Source: Pseudoalteromonas phenolica (GTDB lineage: Bacteria > Pseudomonadota > Gammaproteobacteria > Enterobacterales > Alteromonadaceae). Taken from it: a stretch of 64,000 nt of DNA. Under the pieces are notes generated by a model that searched no databases, was not told the origin of the DNA, and worked only from the letters and a program-made list of their open reading frames with translations. The DNA lies in assembly GCF_001444405.1 (NCBI RefSeq), contig NZ_CP013187.1, positions 1,302,001 through 1,366,000 of the forward strand, in the 5' to 3' direction. How positions within the stretch are numbered: position 1 is the first letter of the stretch; every line of letters starts with the position of its first letter. Of this stretch, positions 49,296 through 58,808 are shown piece after piece. A program made the translations under genes and the position numbers.

Positions 49296-51455
49296 ATGCG
49301 TATTAAAGCATTAACAGCCGCGATTGTGCTTGCAGCAAGCAACTTTGCGATTGCTGACGAGGGTATGTGGCAACCACATCAATTACCTGAATTAGAGTCT
49401 GTATTAAAACAAAAAGGGTTAGAAATTGACGTTAAATCGATCTCTAAACTAACAGAATTCCCAATGAATGCGGTGATCAGCCTAGGTGGGTGTACAGCAT
49501 CATTTGTATCACCAAAAGGCCTTGTGGTTACAAACCACCATTGTGCTTATGGTTCAATTCAGTACAACTCAACAACTGATAACAATATTTTAGAAAATGG
49601 CTTCTTAGCGAAAACACCATCAGAAGATTTACCAGCAGCACCGGGCTCACGCGTTTATGTAACTGAAGAAGTGACGGATGTAACAGCACAAGTAAACCAA
49701 GGTACAGATGGTCTATCGGGTAAAGCACGCTATGAAGCAATTGATAAAAACCGCAAAGCCCTCGTAGCTGAGTGTGAAGCTGACGGTAGCTACCGTTGTA
49801 ACGTATATACCTTCCACGGTGGTCTTGAGTACTACTTAATTAAATCTCTTGAAATCAAAGATGTACGTTTAGCTTACACGCCTGCGATGGGGGTTGGTAA
49901 ATACGGTGGCGATATCGATAACTGGATGTGGCCACGTCACACAGGTGACTTTGCTTTCTATCGTGCATACGTAGGCAAAGACGGTAAACCTGCTGAGTAT
50001 TCAAAAGACAATGTACCATTTGCATCTGACTCATTCTTAAGCGTGAGTGCCAAGGGCGTACAAGAAGGTGACTTTGTAATGGTAACCGGTTACCCGGGCC
50101 GTACTAACCGTTACCGTATTGCGACTGAAGTTGATTACGTGTTCAATACAGCTTATCCGTTAGCACGAAAGCACAACTCTAAGTATGTTGAACTAATTGA
50201 AGAAAATGCACCTGAAGGGTCTCAAGCGCGCATTGCTTACGAGAGCACCATTGCAGGTTACAACAATTACATCAAGAACTATGGTTCTATGATTGAGAGC
50301 TTCAAAAAAGGCTCAATGTATACGCGTAAGCAACAGTTCGAGAAAGATTTAGCGGCTTGGATCAATGCGAATAGCGATCGTAAATCAAAATATGGTTCAG
50401 TGTTAACTGATCTGAATAAACTAGTTGCTGAATCTCAAGCGCATAATCAACGTGATCGTATGCTAGGTTATGTGCACCGTTCACAAATGATTTCTACGGC
50501 ACGTATGCTTTACCGTTTAGCAGTTGAAAAGCAAAAGCCAGATGCAGAGCGTGAGCGCGGCTATCAAGAGCGTGACTTACCACGAATTCAAGCGCGCCTT
50601 AAGAGTATGAGCCGCCGTTATGATGAAACGGTAGATAAGGCCATCTTACTTCACTTCTTAGAGCTTTATGCTGCATTGCCAAAGTCAGAGCGTTTAGTTG
50701 AAGTTGATAAAGCATTCAATCTAACTAATGGCTTCAATAAAGCGAAACAAAAAGCATTGCTAGATGACATGTATGCAAACTCTAAACTGGCTGATGAAAA
50801 AGCCCGTTTATGGATGGCAGATCTTGAGTTCTCACAAATTAACGCAAGTGCAGATCCATTCGTTCAATATGCTAAAGCCATCTTTACTGTGATGAAGCAA
50901 ATTGAAGATCAAGACAAGGAGCTTGCGGGTAAACAACAAGCGGCTCGTCCAGCATTAATGGAAGCAATCATTGCGTATAATAAGTCATTAGGTAAGCCAG
51001 TTTATGCTGATGCAAACAGCACATTACGTGTGACTTACGGTACTGTTGGCGGTTATTCACCGCAAGACGGTCTAGTGGCGACACCATTTACTTCTCTTGA
51101 AGGCTTATTAGCTAAAAACACCGGTGTTGAGCCGTTCAATTCGCCAGAGAAACAAAATGAATTAATTAAGCAAAAACTTTACGGTGCATACACTGGTGGC
51201 ATGAACACAGTACCTGTTAACTTCTTATCAAATGTAGATACAACGGGTGGTAACTCAGGTTCACCAACACTGAACGGTAAAGCTGAACTAGTTGGCTTGT
51301 TATTCGACGGTGTGTACGAAAGTATCATCGGTGACTGGGATTATGATGCAAACCTAAATCGCTCTATCCACGTAGATTCTCGTTATATGCTGTGGGTAAT
51401 GGACAAAGTAGATAATGCACAAAACCTACTGAAAGAAATGAAGATTGTTAAGTAA
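49296..51455 (+). CDS. S46-family dipeptidyl-peptidase (DPP7/DPP11 type)
   Basis: 719 residues from ATG 49296 (GAGGG ahead; the frame opens 4 codons earlier). Signal peptide KALTAAIVLAASNFAIA. Chymotrypsin-like catalytic residues: His in VVTNHHCAYGSIQ (81/82), Asp in GDIDNWMWPRHTGDFAF, and Ser654 in DTTGGNSGSPTLNGK. The helical cap domain fills residues about 270-540. Known members release dipeptides from oligopeptides in the periplasm and allow growth on peptides; whether this one prefers hydrophobic or acidic residues is not clear from the sequence. Terminator follows. Confidence 0.93.
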   Translation: MRIKALTAAIVLAASNFAIADEGMWQPHQLPELESVLKQKGLEIDVKSISKLTEFPMNAVISLGGCTASFVSPKGLVVTNHHCAYGSIQYNSTTDNNILENGFLAKTPSEDLPAAPGSRVYVTEEVTDVTAQVNQGTDGLSGKARYEAIDKNRKALVAECEADGSYRCNVYTFHGGLEYYLIKSLEIKDVRLAYTPAMGVGKYGGDIDNWMWPRHTGDFAFYRAYVGKDGKPAEYSKDNVPFASDSFLSVSAKGVQEGDFVMVTGYPGRTNRYRIATEVDYVFNTAYPLARKHNSKYVELIEENAPEGSQARIAYESTIAGYNNYIKNYGSMIESFKKGSMYTRKQQFEKDLAAWINANSDRKSKYGSVLTDLNKLVAESQAHNQRDRMLGYVHRSQMISTARMLYRLAVEKQKPDAERERGYQERDLPRIQARLKSMSRRYDETVDKAILLHFLELYAALPKSERLVEVDKAFNLTNGFNKAKQKALLDDMYANSKLADEKARLWMADLEFSQINASADPFVQYAKAIFTVMKQIEDQDKELAGKQQAARPALMEAIIAYNKSLGKPVYADANSTLRVTYGTVGGYSPQDGLVATPFTSLEGLLAKNTGVEPFNSPEKQNELIKQKLYGAYTGGMNTVPVNFLSNVDTTGGNSGSPTLNGKAELVGLLFDGVYESIIGDWDYDANLNRSIHVDSRYMLWVMDKVDNAQNLLKEMKIVK

Positions 51456-51478
51456 CTGTTAGTTCTTAATTCATTCAG

Positions 51479-51509
51479 AAAAGCGCTCATATTTTGTGAG
51501 CGCTTTTTT
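51479..51509 (+). terminator. Terminator after S46 peptidase
   Basis: Arms AAAAGCGCTCA / TGAGCGCTTTT, 7-base loop and T run, 24 bases after the stop. Confidence 0.9.
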
Positions 51510-51620
51510 ATTGCGCAATGAAAATGACCCAAAAACTTTACATTAGTCGAAAAGTGTCGCAACTTGGAAAAATAAATCTAGTGATTAATAAGTAACGCAA
51601 AGTTTTTGAAGGAGTTAATT

Positions 51621-51929
51621 ATGCGACTATTTCTGCGAGTTTTAGCGTTAGCAGGTTTTGTACTGGCTATCGCTATAGGTGTTATTTCAGGCACTTGGAA
51701 GTATGCGATTGCTACTGCGGCATTGAGTACATTACTGTTTATTGTGACTTTTAAAAAAACTGAAGAACCTACCCGCACAGCAACAAAAGTAGGTAAGGGC
51801 ACTGATAATGCCAACGCCACAATCATAGCTGGTGCAAGTATCACAACTCACAACCTTTCAAATGATTCGTCGAGCTCATCTAGTAGTTTCGATAGTGGTA
51901 GTGGCGGTGGTGCTGACGGCGGCTGTTAA
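51621..51929 (+). CDS. Small membrane protein with Ser/Gly-rich C-terminal tail
   Basis: 102 residues from ATG 51621 (AAGGAG ahead). Two hydrophobic segments (about 4-24 and 30-46) are followed by a polar tail that ends in a run of Ser, then SGGGADGGC with a terminal Cys. The pattern resembles low-complexity tails of small inner-membrane proteins, but I know no named family. It precedes the isochorismatase gene by 22 bases and may be co-transcribed with it. Confidence 0.62.
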   Translation: MRLFLRVLALAGFVLAIAIGVISGTWKYAIATAALSTLLFIVTFKKTEEPTRTATKVGKGTDNANATIIAGASITTHNLSNDSSSSSSSFDSGSGGGADGGC

Positions 51930-51951
51930 AGCTTATTGCAAGGAGCGTTAA

Positions 51952-52491
51952 ATGCTTAATAGATATAACACAGGTCTAGTGATTGTAGATATTCAGGGTA
52001 AGTTAGCAACACTTGTGCATGAAAGTGAAGCGATGATTGCTCAAACATTAAAGCTGGTACAAGCAGCAAAAATACTTGATTTACCTATTGTATTCTTAGA
52101 ACAACTCCCTGAGAAACTTGGGCCTACGGTCCCTGAATTGCAAGCGCATTTGGATGATATTCCTGCCATAGTAAAAAGTACATTTGATGGCTGTGGCAGT
52201 GAAGATTTTTTACAAGCCATAGATGCTGCCAGTGTCGATAATTGGCTGGTATGTGGTATCGAAGCCCATATTTGCGTATATCAAACGGCGATGAGCTTAA
52301 AACAAAGAGAGTTTGGTGTTGAGCTAGTACAAGATTGTATTTCTTCTAGAACACGTGAAAACAAGCAGCTTGCTCTGACTAAATTAAATCAAGCAGGTAT
52401 TCAACTTACAAGTTTTGAAATGTGTTTATATGAGCTGATAAAAGACGCTAACGACTCTGTATTTAAACGAGTGTTACCGCTGGTGAAATGA
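51952..52491 (+). CDS. Isochorismatase-family cysteine hydrolase (YcaC-like)
   Basis: 179 residues. The catalytic triad of the family is visible: Asp in VIVDIQGKLA (near 13), Lys in VKSTFDGCGS and Cys in CGIEAHICVYQTAMSL (near 109). Size and motifs match the YcaC subgroup, whose natural substrates are unknown. AAGGAG precedes the start. The gene ends exactly against the convergent DCC-family gene. Confidence 0.88.
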   Translation: MLNRYNTGLVIVDIQGKLATLVHESEAMIAQTLKLVQAAKILDLPIVFLEQLPEKLGPTVPELQAHLDDIPAIVKSTFDGCGSEDFLQAIDAASVDNWLVCGIEAHICVYQTAMSLKQREFGVELVQDCISSRTRENKQLALTKLNQAGIQLTSFEMCLYELIKDANDSVFKRVLPLVK

Positions 52492-52899
52492 TCAAAACCG
52501 ATCATTTCCCGTGCTATTCAAGTTATTGATTTTGGTTTTACCTAGCATTTTTAAAAGTAGGTTTCTGAAAAAACGCAACACCGGATATAAAACGGCTGAA
52601 ACGCGCTTAGATTTAAATAGCCAATAATTCAATTTATTAAACACGCCAGAGCGTGAACTGATTAGCGCGAGAGCGTGAATGGCATCAGCACCGTAATAAA
52701 TTACGCCGCCCATCTTTAATACCATACCTTGATCAATGTCTAGACCAAGTTGAGTAATTTCTTCTAATACTTCGCTACTTTCTCTGGCATTGATAATTTT
52801 GAGCTCACCAATACTTTCTCGAATACGAACGACCTGGCAGTAGTTGTCACAGGCAGGGCAGTCTTTATCGTAAACCAGTAAGATTTCTTCTTTACTCAT
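52492..52899 (-). CDS. DCC1-like thiol-disulfide oxidoreductase family (DUF393)
   Basis: 135 residues. The N-terminal strand LLVYDKDCPACDNYC has the Cys-x-x-Cys of the DCC family, here DCPAC followed by an extra NYC; IINARES and GGVIYYGADAIHALALIS are the other family markers. Predicted cytoplasmic or membrane-associated redox protein. Its start overlaps the upstream membrane-protein gene by 4 bases (ATGA). Confidence 0.8.
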   Translation of the reverse strand: MSKEEILLVYDKDCPACDNYCQVVRIRESIGELKIINARESSEVLEEITQLGLDIDQGMVLKMGGVIYYGADAIHALALISSRSGVFNKLNYWLFKSKRVSAVLYPVLRFFRNLLLKMLGKTKINNLNSTGNDRF

Positions 52900-53315
52900 A
52901 AATTAGCCCACTGTTGCTTTAAGCCGATAAAATGCACTAAACCAAACGACAAACAAATTAGTGAACTCCAAATCCAAAACTCACTCGAGCGACCCATGGG
53001 GTTACTAATAAAGAAAAAACCAGCGACCCCTCGGGCGGTATAAATTAAAGTAATTAAGATTAAAGCGATTTTTATAAGCGGTAATTTTGTAATAAGCCCG
53101 GCAGCAGAAAACGCATAGGTAGACCAAATAAGAAGCATAAACACAATTCCACTGGTGATGACTGCGGGTTTATTACTGCCTTGCTCTGCAAGTTTTGCCA
53201 TTTGCTCCCCAGCACCAAAAAAGCGATACCAAGGCGCGCCAAAATAAATGCAACCTAGATGCATAAGTGCAGCTAGGGCACTTAAAGAACCAGCTACGAT
53301 GAGAAAAATATTCAC
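52896..53315 (-). CDS. Small four-helix membrane protein
   Basis: 139 residues with four hydrophobic segments (3-25, 51-72, 77-96, 109-130) and an external loop FGAPWYRFFGAGEQMAKLAEQG. The gene overlaps the DCC-family gene by 4 bases, a pairing often seen in marine gammaproteobacteria. No function known to me; a redox or quinone-linked role is possible from the partner. Confidence 0.7.
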   Translation of the reverse strand: MNIFLIVAGSLSALAALMHLGCIYFGAPWYRFFGAGEQMAKLAEQGSNKPAVITSGIVFMLLIWSTYAFSAAGLITKLPLIKIALILITLIYTARGVAGFFFISNPMGRSSEFWIWSSLICLSFGLVHFIGLKQQWANL

Positions 53316-53413
53316 TCTGTGTCCTTTAAAAAATTTTCTTTAATTCGAATGGCTACTTTAACGTGTTACTATTTTGAATACATTAACTGATTGGTAAGCA
53401 AACATTTCTAACA

Positions 53414-54394
53414 TCATAGGCTGTTAATGCTTTGGTTCTTTGCTAGCTCAACAGTTTCACGAATCTTTTTGATGACCAAGTCGGGGGCATCTGCTGGAAT
53501 ATTATGAGTCGCACCTGTTGCTATGATGTGCTCAGAATTGTTAGAAAGCGCAGCGATGCTTTTTTGCATGTCTTGCCATTGTTCAGTCATGCTAAAAAAT
53601 CGCGGGTTTTTTGCATAAGCTTGCTTGTCGTGACTTATTACAAGCATTTTTAAATTGCCAAAGTCATAGTCGAACTTTTCCAAAGGGGTATAAAAGCCTT
53701 TTTCATGTCGGTAGCTTGAAAGCACATGCGCATACCTAAAGCTGCCATAATATTGGTCAAGTCGTTTTTGCATCGGTGAGTCATAGTGCTTGAAAATATT
53801 CTTTATATCAGATAATCCAAATGCAGCATTGAGATACTGTAAGTTTTTAACCGAATCGGGAATTGGGTCGAACTTTCCTCGCATAATTTCATGCTGATAT
53901 TCATGGGCAGAGTCTAAAAGGATAAGTGCAGCCAAGTTAATCTCATTTTTTGCTGCTGTTCTTCTAGAAATAATGCCGCCATAAGAGTGGGCGACTAAAA
54001 CAACAGGTTCATTGCCAGCTATATGCTTTATCAGTGCAGTTTGCAGTGCTGACTTTTCATTTGTAGTAAAAGTAACAGGCACATTATCACTACCACCATG
54101 ACCAAGCCGGTCGTAATAACAGCTAGTAAAGTCATTGGGTAAGGCTTTGGTGATAATGTCCCAGCTTTGCTCTGAGTCTGCTGCAAATCCAGTTTCGAAG
54201 AACACAAAAGGCGCATCATTACCTTTGCATAAATACCGAACTTGTTTGTTTTGATAAGAGAAATATTGGCCGGGCAGCTTAATGGTTTGGTGCTGAATAA
54301 AGGCAGCAAGGCGAAGCAAGATATAGATACATAATATGAGTAAAAAAGTAAAAAGAACCTTGTTTGATTTTATTCGGTGCACAAATTTTGACAT
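53414..54394 (-). CDS. Alpha/beta-hydrolase, membrane-anchored
   Basis: 326 residues. An N-terminal hydrophobic segment (LFTFLLILCIYILLRLAAFI, 14-33) should act as a signal anchor. The nucleophile elbow is VLVAHSYGGIISRR (Ser near residue 141), the oxyanion strand PFVFFETGFAADSEQSW, the acid probably in VISHDKQA and the His in ATGATHNIPADAPD. The mature domain faces the periplasm. Monocistronic; substrate unknown. Confidence 0.82.
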   Translation of the reverse strand: MSKFVHRIKSNKVLFTFLLILCIYILLRLAAFIQHQTIKLPGQYFSYQNKQVRYLCKGNDAPFVFFETGFAADSEQSWDIITKALPNDFTSCYYDRLGHGGSDNVPVTFTTNEKSALQTALIKHIAGNEPVVLVAHSYGGIISRRTAAKNEINLAALILLDSAHEYQHEIMRGKFDPIPDSVKNLQYLNAAFGLSDIKNIFKHYDSPMQKRLDQYYGSFRYAHVLSSYRHEKGFYTPLEKFDYDFGNLKMLVISHDKQAYAKNPRFFSMTEQWQDMQKSIAALSNNSEHIIATGATHNIPADAPDLVIKKIRETVELAKNQSINSL

Positions 54395-54529
54395 GGAAAT
54401 TCTTCCCAGAAATTATCTTTATTTTTGTATAACGATTTAAAGCTTGAAAAGGGGTGGAAATAAATTTGAGAATGTCATTATATTTTGGCACTTCATTAAA
54501 GTGCCAACATACAATATTACTCGGCCAGA

Positions 54530-57500
54530 TTAAGCTACTTTTTCTTTCCCAATCAAGCTATCAATATCAACGTTATCAATTTGTGTGGGGGCTAAATGTT
54601 GCTTTGCGTAGTCTAAATACACACCCGAAGTTAAAAATAATTCAAAAACATCAGGGTCTATGTGTTGGTCTTTCACCATAAACTGCATAATTTTTAGTGA
54701 TTCAGATAAGGTTTTGGCCTTTTTATAAGGCCTATCTGAAGCGGTTAGCGCTTCGAAAATATCCGCTACAACTAGGATACGCTCGGGAATAGAAAGGTCG
54801 TCTTTGAACAACTTCCTTGGATAGCCTGTACCTATTAAAGTTTCGTGGTGGGTTGATGCCCAGCGAGGAACGTTAGCTAAATCATCAGGAAATGGCAGAC
54901 TATCGAGCATTTTGATCGTACTTATCATGTGCTCGTTAATTCTAAACCTATCTTCTTGAGTAAGTGTGCCGCGGGAGACGGTTAGATTATAAAGCTCTCC
55001 TTTATTAGTAAGCAGGTCAGGAATGTCCATTTTTATCCCATATTTTTCGGCGTATTCAGGCTTAAGCGTTCTGGGCTGAATATGTTCTGTTTTATCACTG
55101 AGCAGCATTTCAACACAAGGTAAGGGAGTTTCTAGGCCATGTTTTGCTTCAAGCTCCATTTGTGATAACCCAAGCTTATCATCAAAATGGCGTTCCCAAG
55201 TAATTACAGATAGATTCTCCAATCGAATAATGGCTTCGTCACTGAGATATTCACCACCTTGATTACATTTTGCAATGAATGCAAAATCATCTTGAAATTG
55301 TTTGAGCTTACGTTCAAGTTCGGTTTTATAAAATGCTTCAGATTCGGGGTGTAGTTTTACGTTTTGATTGAATTCAATCACAGCATCTCTGTACAAAACT
55401 TCAAAGCGCATTCGTATTTCATGAATACGATTGTAAATAGTTTCCAACTTGGTCGCTTTGTCTACGATATATTCAGGGGTTGTGATTTTGCCACAATCGT
55501 GTAACCAAGCAGCCATCTTAAACTCACGTTTTTGCTCAGCCGTTTTTAAATTGAAGTCACTAAATACTCCATAATCTGCAGAAGATGCTGCTTCAGCTAA
55601 CCTAATGCCTATATCAGGCACGCGTTTACAGTGGCCTGCTGTATAGGGAGATTTATCATCAATCGCTTGTGCAATCAGCTCTACAAAGGACTCTAATAAT
55701 GCTGCTTGTTGTTTTTCGTGTTGTTTTATCGAGGCCGACATTTCAGCTAAAGAAGCACCCAATTGATCGAGCTCCTTAATATTACTGTGTTCGATAGTGA
55801 CGTCATCATATTGTCGACGTTTGATTTTTTTGTTCTGTGCCATTAATTTCTGGATGGGTTGAACAATGGGCGCTGAAAATAAATAAGAGAGAGGAAGTAG
55901 GCAAACTAAACATGCAGCGGTTAAAAAGATCGATACTTTGACTTCCGTTAGACTTTTAGCAAAGAGCTGTTCTGTAGAGGTGACAATTGCAAAAAAAGTT
56001 TTTTGACTATCATTCACTTTAACAGGGCTAACATAAATGTAGGCTTCAGCATCGTTAATTTCAGCAGTTAGCAACTTGTTTTGTAGAGAATCATTATTTA
56101 TAGCCTCTAAGAGTATCTTATGTGGCACAGTGAATGATTCTTCTTGCATATGTAAAATGCCTGACTTATTTAACCATTTATTTTGTAATTGTGCTTCTTG
56201 AGATTCTGAAATACTTGAGATGGCTCGATTGATGATGGGTATCAGATTCTGCAGCTCAGGCTGTATCAATAAATGTAACGATGATGGAAAGTCAAAGGGG
56301 GCGAAAGACAGAGCATTATTAACTTTTACTCCTTCAATAAAAAATTGAGACTGTGTTTGTAACAAAGATAAGTGACTATCAATACCTGCATCTGCTTGGC
56401 CATTCTTCACAGCCATAAATACATCTCTTAAAGTGTCGACTTCGATTAAATTAATTTCGGGATATTGTTTTTTTAAAGGTGCAATAATAGACCAACCTTG
56501 AGCGATGGCTAATGTTTTGCCTTTAAGTTGGTCAATGTGACTGATCGCAGGAGTGTCAGACTGTGTGACGGTTGCGTACGGTAATTCAAGAAAAGGAATT
56601 GATAGAATACCCATGCCTTTATTTTCTTGCGTGTTGTAAACAGCCTGTAGTCCATCCAATTCATTATTTTTATATTTGCCAACCAATTCAGGCCATGAAA
56701 AGCCATTTACAAATTCTAATTCTAAGCCTGTCATTTGAGCAATGAGGTTCAATTTATCTACAGAATAACCCCTTGGTTGACCTGAAATGGCAAAGTCGAT
56801 TGGACTCCAGTCTTTCGAATTAGATATTTGTAGAGTAGGAGAATTGTGAATGATAGTTCTCTCTTTTTCGGTAAGAGAAAAATTAATATATTCGAAGGCA
56901 GTGTGGTCTGATCCTTGTTGGTTATTAGTTGCAATCACCTCACCTGTGGCCTGATACACGAATAAATCACTTTCTATTGCGAGACTATGTTTTTTTAAAT
57001 ATTTAGATAGACTTGAGAGTGCAATATCAACACCTAAAACAGCCTCAGACGACAGCATATTCTTCGAATATGTTAAACCAGGCGCTTCAAGAGACTTAAA
57101 TTGATAAGGTGCTGACTTATAAACTTGTTCATGACTTGCACCTTTAAACCAAGGACGTGAAGTGGGGTCGAATTCATGTGACTCACTGTAGCTAATTCGT
57201 GGAGTTAGGTTTTCATCTAAGAAAGTGACGGTTCGAGTCGGTATATCCGAATTTGGAGTAATATCAATTTTTAACCACCTATCTGAAGCTAACGCGTTTA
57301 ACTGAATTTTAATATCTTTCGAATTTAGATTAATGAGTTGCCCAAAGTGACCCGATGGCTGGCCAATAAAAATAGAATAATAGAGCGGGTTTTTTTCCAT
57401 TGCTTTCGCAAATATTCTCAATTGGTCGGCTGATAACCCGACAGCTTGATTCAAATTATTATTAGTAGAAAGTAATTCTGTTAACTCACTCGCCTGATGA

Positions 57501-57694
57501 TCAATTGCTGCCAAATAGTCACGGGTATATTCAGATGACATTTGAAATTGTTCAAAGGCACTTTGCTTTGCTTGTTGAGTAGAAAAATGAAACTGTAGAA
57601 AAATTGCAATGCCAGCGGTTAAGGTGGTGGCAATGACAAATATTGAAAAGAGCGTAAATCGAATCGAAAAACGCCACTTTTGTACTGAAGGCAT
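54530..57694 (-). CDS. HD-GYP phosphodiesterase with dCache-like and SBP_bac_3 input domains
   Basis: 1054 residues from ATG 57694 (AAGGA 7 bases ahead; a GTG at 57700 adds two). One N-terminal helix, a periplasmic dCache-like domain (about 40-300), then a bacterial-substrate-binding-like domain (about 300-520: SPIDFAISGQPRGYSVDKLNLIAQMTGLELEFV), a second helix near 595-615, a HAMP-like linker and the HD-GYP domain. HD is at 732-733 (HDCGKITTPEYI), GYP in THHETLIGTGYP near 949. About 130 residues are inserted between HDCGK and LTQEDRFRINEH. It should degrade cyclic di-GMP in response to a periplasmic small molecule. Monocistronic. Confidence 0.88.
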   Translation of the reverse strand: MPSVQKWRFSIRFTLFSIFVIATTLTAGIAIFLQFHFSTQQAKQSAFEQFQMSSEYTRDYLAAIDHQASELTELLSTNNNLNQAVGLSADQLRIFAKAMEKNPLYYSIFIGQPSGHFGQLINLNSKDIKIQLNALASDRWLKIDITPNSDIPTRTVTFLDENLTPRISYSESHEFDPTSRPWFKGASHEQVYKSAPYQFKSLEAPGLTYSKNMLSSEAVLGVDIALSSLSKYLKKHSLAIESDLFVYQATGEVIATNNQQGSDHTAFEYINFSLTEKERTIIHNSPTLQISNSKDWSPIDFAISGQPRGYSVDKLNLIAQMTGLELEFVNGFSWPELVGKYKNNELDGLQAVYNTQENKGMGILSIPFLELPYATVTQSDTPAISHIDQLKGKTLAIAQGWSIIAPLKKQYPEINLIEVDTLRDVFMAVKNGQADAGIDSHLSLLQTQSQFFIEGVKVNNALSFAPFDFPSSLHLLIQPELQNLIPIINRAISSISESQEAQLQNKWLNKSGILHMQEESFTVPHKILLEAINNDSLQNKLLTAEINDAEAYIYVSPVKVNDSQKTFFAIVTSTEQLFAKSLTEVKVSIFLTAACLVCLLPLSYLFSAPIVQPIQKLMAQNKKIKRRQYDDVTIEHSNIKELDQLGASLAEMSASIKQHEKQQAALLESFVELIAQAIDDKSPYTAGHCKRVPDIGIRLAEAASSADYGVFSDFNLKTAEQKREFKMAAWLHDCGKITTPEYIVDKATKLETIYNRIHEIRMRFEVLYRDAVIEFNQNVKLHPESEAFYKTELERKLKQFQDDFAFIAKCNQGGEYLSDEAIIRLENLSVITWERHFDDKLGLSQMELEAKHGLETPLPCVEMLLSDKTEHIQPRTLKPEYAEKYGIKMDIPDLLTNKGELYNLTVSRGTLTQEDRFRINEHMISTIKMLDSLPFPDDLANVPRWASTHHETLIGTGYPRKLFKDDLSIPERILVVADIFEALTASDRPYKKAKTLSESLKIMQFMVKDQHIDPDVFELFLTSGVYLDYAKQHLAPTQIDNVDIDSLIGKEKVA

Positions 57695-57785
57695 GAACAC
57701 ATCCTTGCATGCATATTATATTAAATTAGTTCCTAGCTTAGAAAAGGAATCACAATATTTCCAATGAAAGTTCTTCACATTTTCA

Positions 57786-58682
57786 TTAAGTTAATTCCCA
57801 GTATGGTGTTTCTCCAAAATGAGTTTTTAAATAATCTATGAAAACACGTACCTTGGGCGCGAGTAATCTAGAGCTAGGGTAAACAGCCCAAATAGAGGTA
57901 TTGCTAACAAGCGGCGTGTTGGTGAGTACGGGGACAAGCTGTTTGGCTTGAATTGCCTTGTAAGCGCACCACTGTGAACAAATAGTCAGGCCTAATCCAT
58001 TGATTGCCGCATCACGAATTGCTTCGCCATTATCTGCACGCAAGAAATGTTTGATTTTAATTGATTGGTGCCCTTCGTTAGTTTGAAAAGTCCAAGTATC
58101 TAGCCCCATGAGATCGATACATTGATGATTAAGTAAGTCACCAGGTTGGTTAGGGGTACCATGTTTATTTAAATAGTCCGGAGATGCGCAGACAAGGCGA
58201 GTGTCTTGTGCAATCTTACGAGCGATCAGGCTTGAATCATTCAAAGCGGCATTGCGTATAGCCACATCAAACCCACCCTCGACCATATCAACAATGCTGT
58301 CGCTTAACCGTAAATCTAAATTTAAGTCAGGGTATTGGGCCATAAACCCATTCAGAGCAGGGATCAGGTGCATTCGTCCAAAAGAAGCGGGTGCAGTAAT
58401 ACGCAGTCTACCTGAAGGGGACATATTACCAGAGCCAACAGAAGCAAATGCGACATCAACACTACTTAATACCTCCTGAGCATGAGGCAAAAATGCGACG
58501 CCGTCTTCAGTTAATGATACTTTTCTTGTGGTGCGATGTATTAAACGCACACCTAGGCTTTCTTCTAGTTTATTGATATGGCTGCTGGCAACGGCAGGAG
58601 ATAAGCCCAACTCTTTACCTGCTAGACTGATGTTGTGACAGGCCGCAATGCGAATGAATAACTTTAAATGCTCAATGTTCAA
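57786..58682 (-). CDS. LysR-family transcriptional regulator
   Basis: 298 residues. N-terminal winged HTH (MNIEHLKLFIRIAACHNISLAGKELGLSPAVASSHINKLEESLG) followed by the LysR effector domain (RLRITAPASFGRMHLIP, LRLSDSIVDMVEGGFDVAIRNAAL), of the CrgA/DsdC-like subgroup that controls oxidoreductases. It is divergent from the quinone-oxidoreductase gene 126 bases away, its probable target. Confidence 0.9.
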   Translation of the reverse strand: MNIEHLKLFIRIAACHNISLAGKELGLSPAVASSHINKLEESLGVRLIHRTTRKVSLTEDGVAFLPHAQEVLSSVDVAFASVGSGNMSPSGRLRITAPASFGRMHLIPALNGFMAQYPDLNLDLRLSDSIVDMVEGGFDVAIRNAALNDSSLIARKIAQDTRLVCASPDYLNKHGTPNQPGDLLNHQCIDLMGLDTWTFQTNEGHQSIKIKHFLRADNGEAIRDAAINGLGLTICSQWCAYKAIQAKQLVPVLTNTPLVSNTSIWAVYPSSRLLAPKVRVFIDYLKTHFGETPYWELT

Positions 58683-58808
58683 ATTTTTACCTGCTAAGTT
58701 TGGCGTTCGATTATCAATAAAATATTGAAACTGATTTCAAATATATCGTTATTATCAATTCCTTGTCTAGTGAGTAAACTGGCTACATCACAACGGAGGA
58801 TAAAAATT

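Noticed and set aside
51578..51844. Leftward 88-codon ORF
   Set aside because: Antisense to the small membrane protein at 51621, which has AAGGAG and a normal start.
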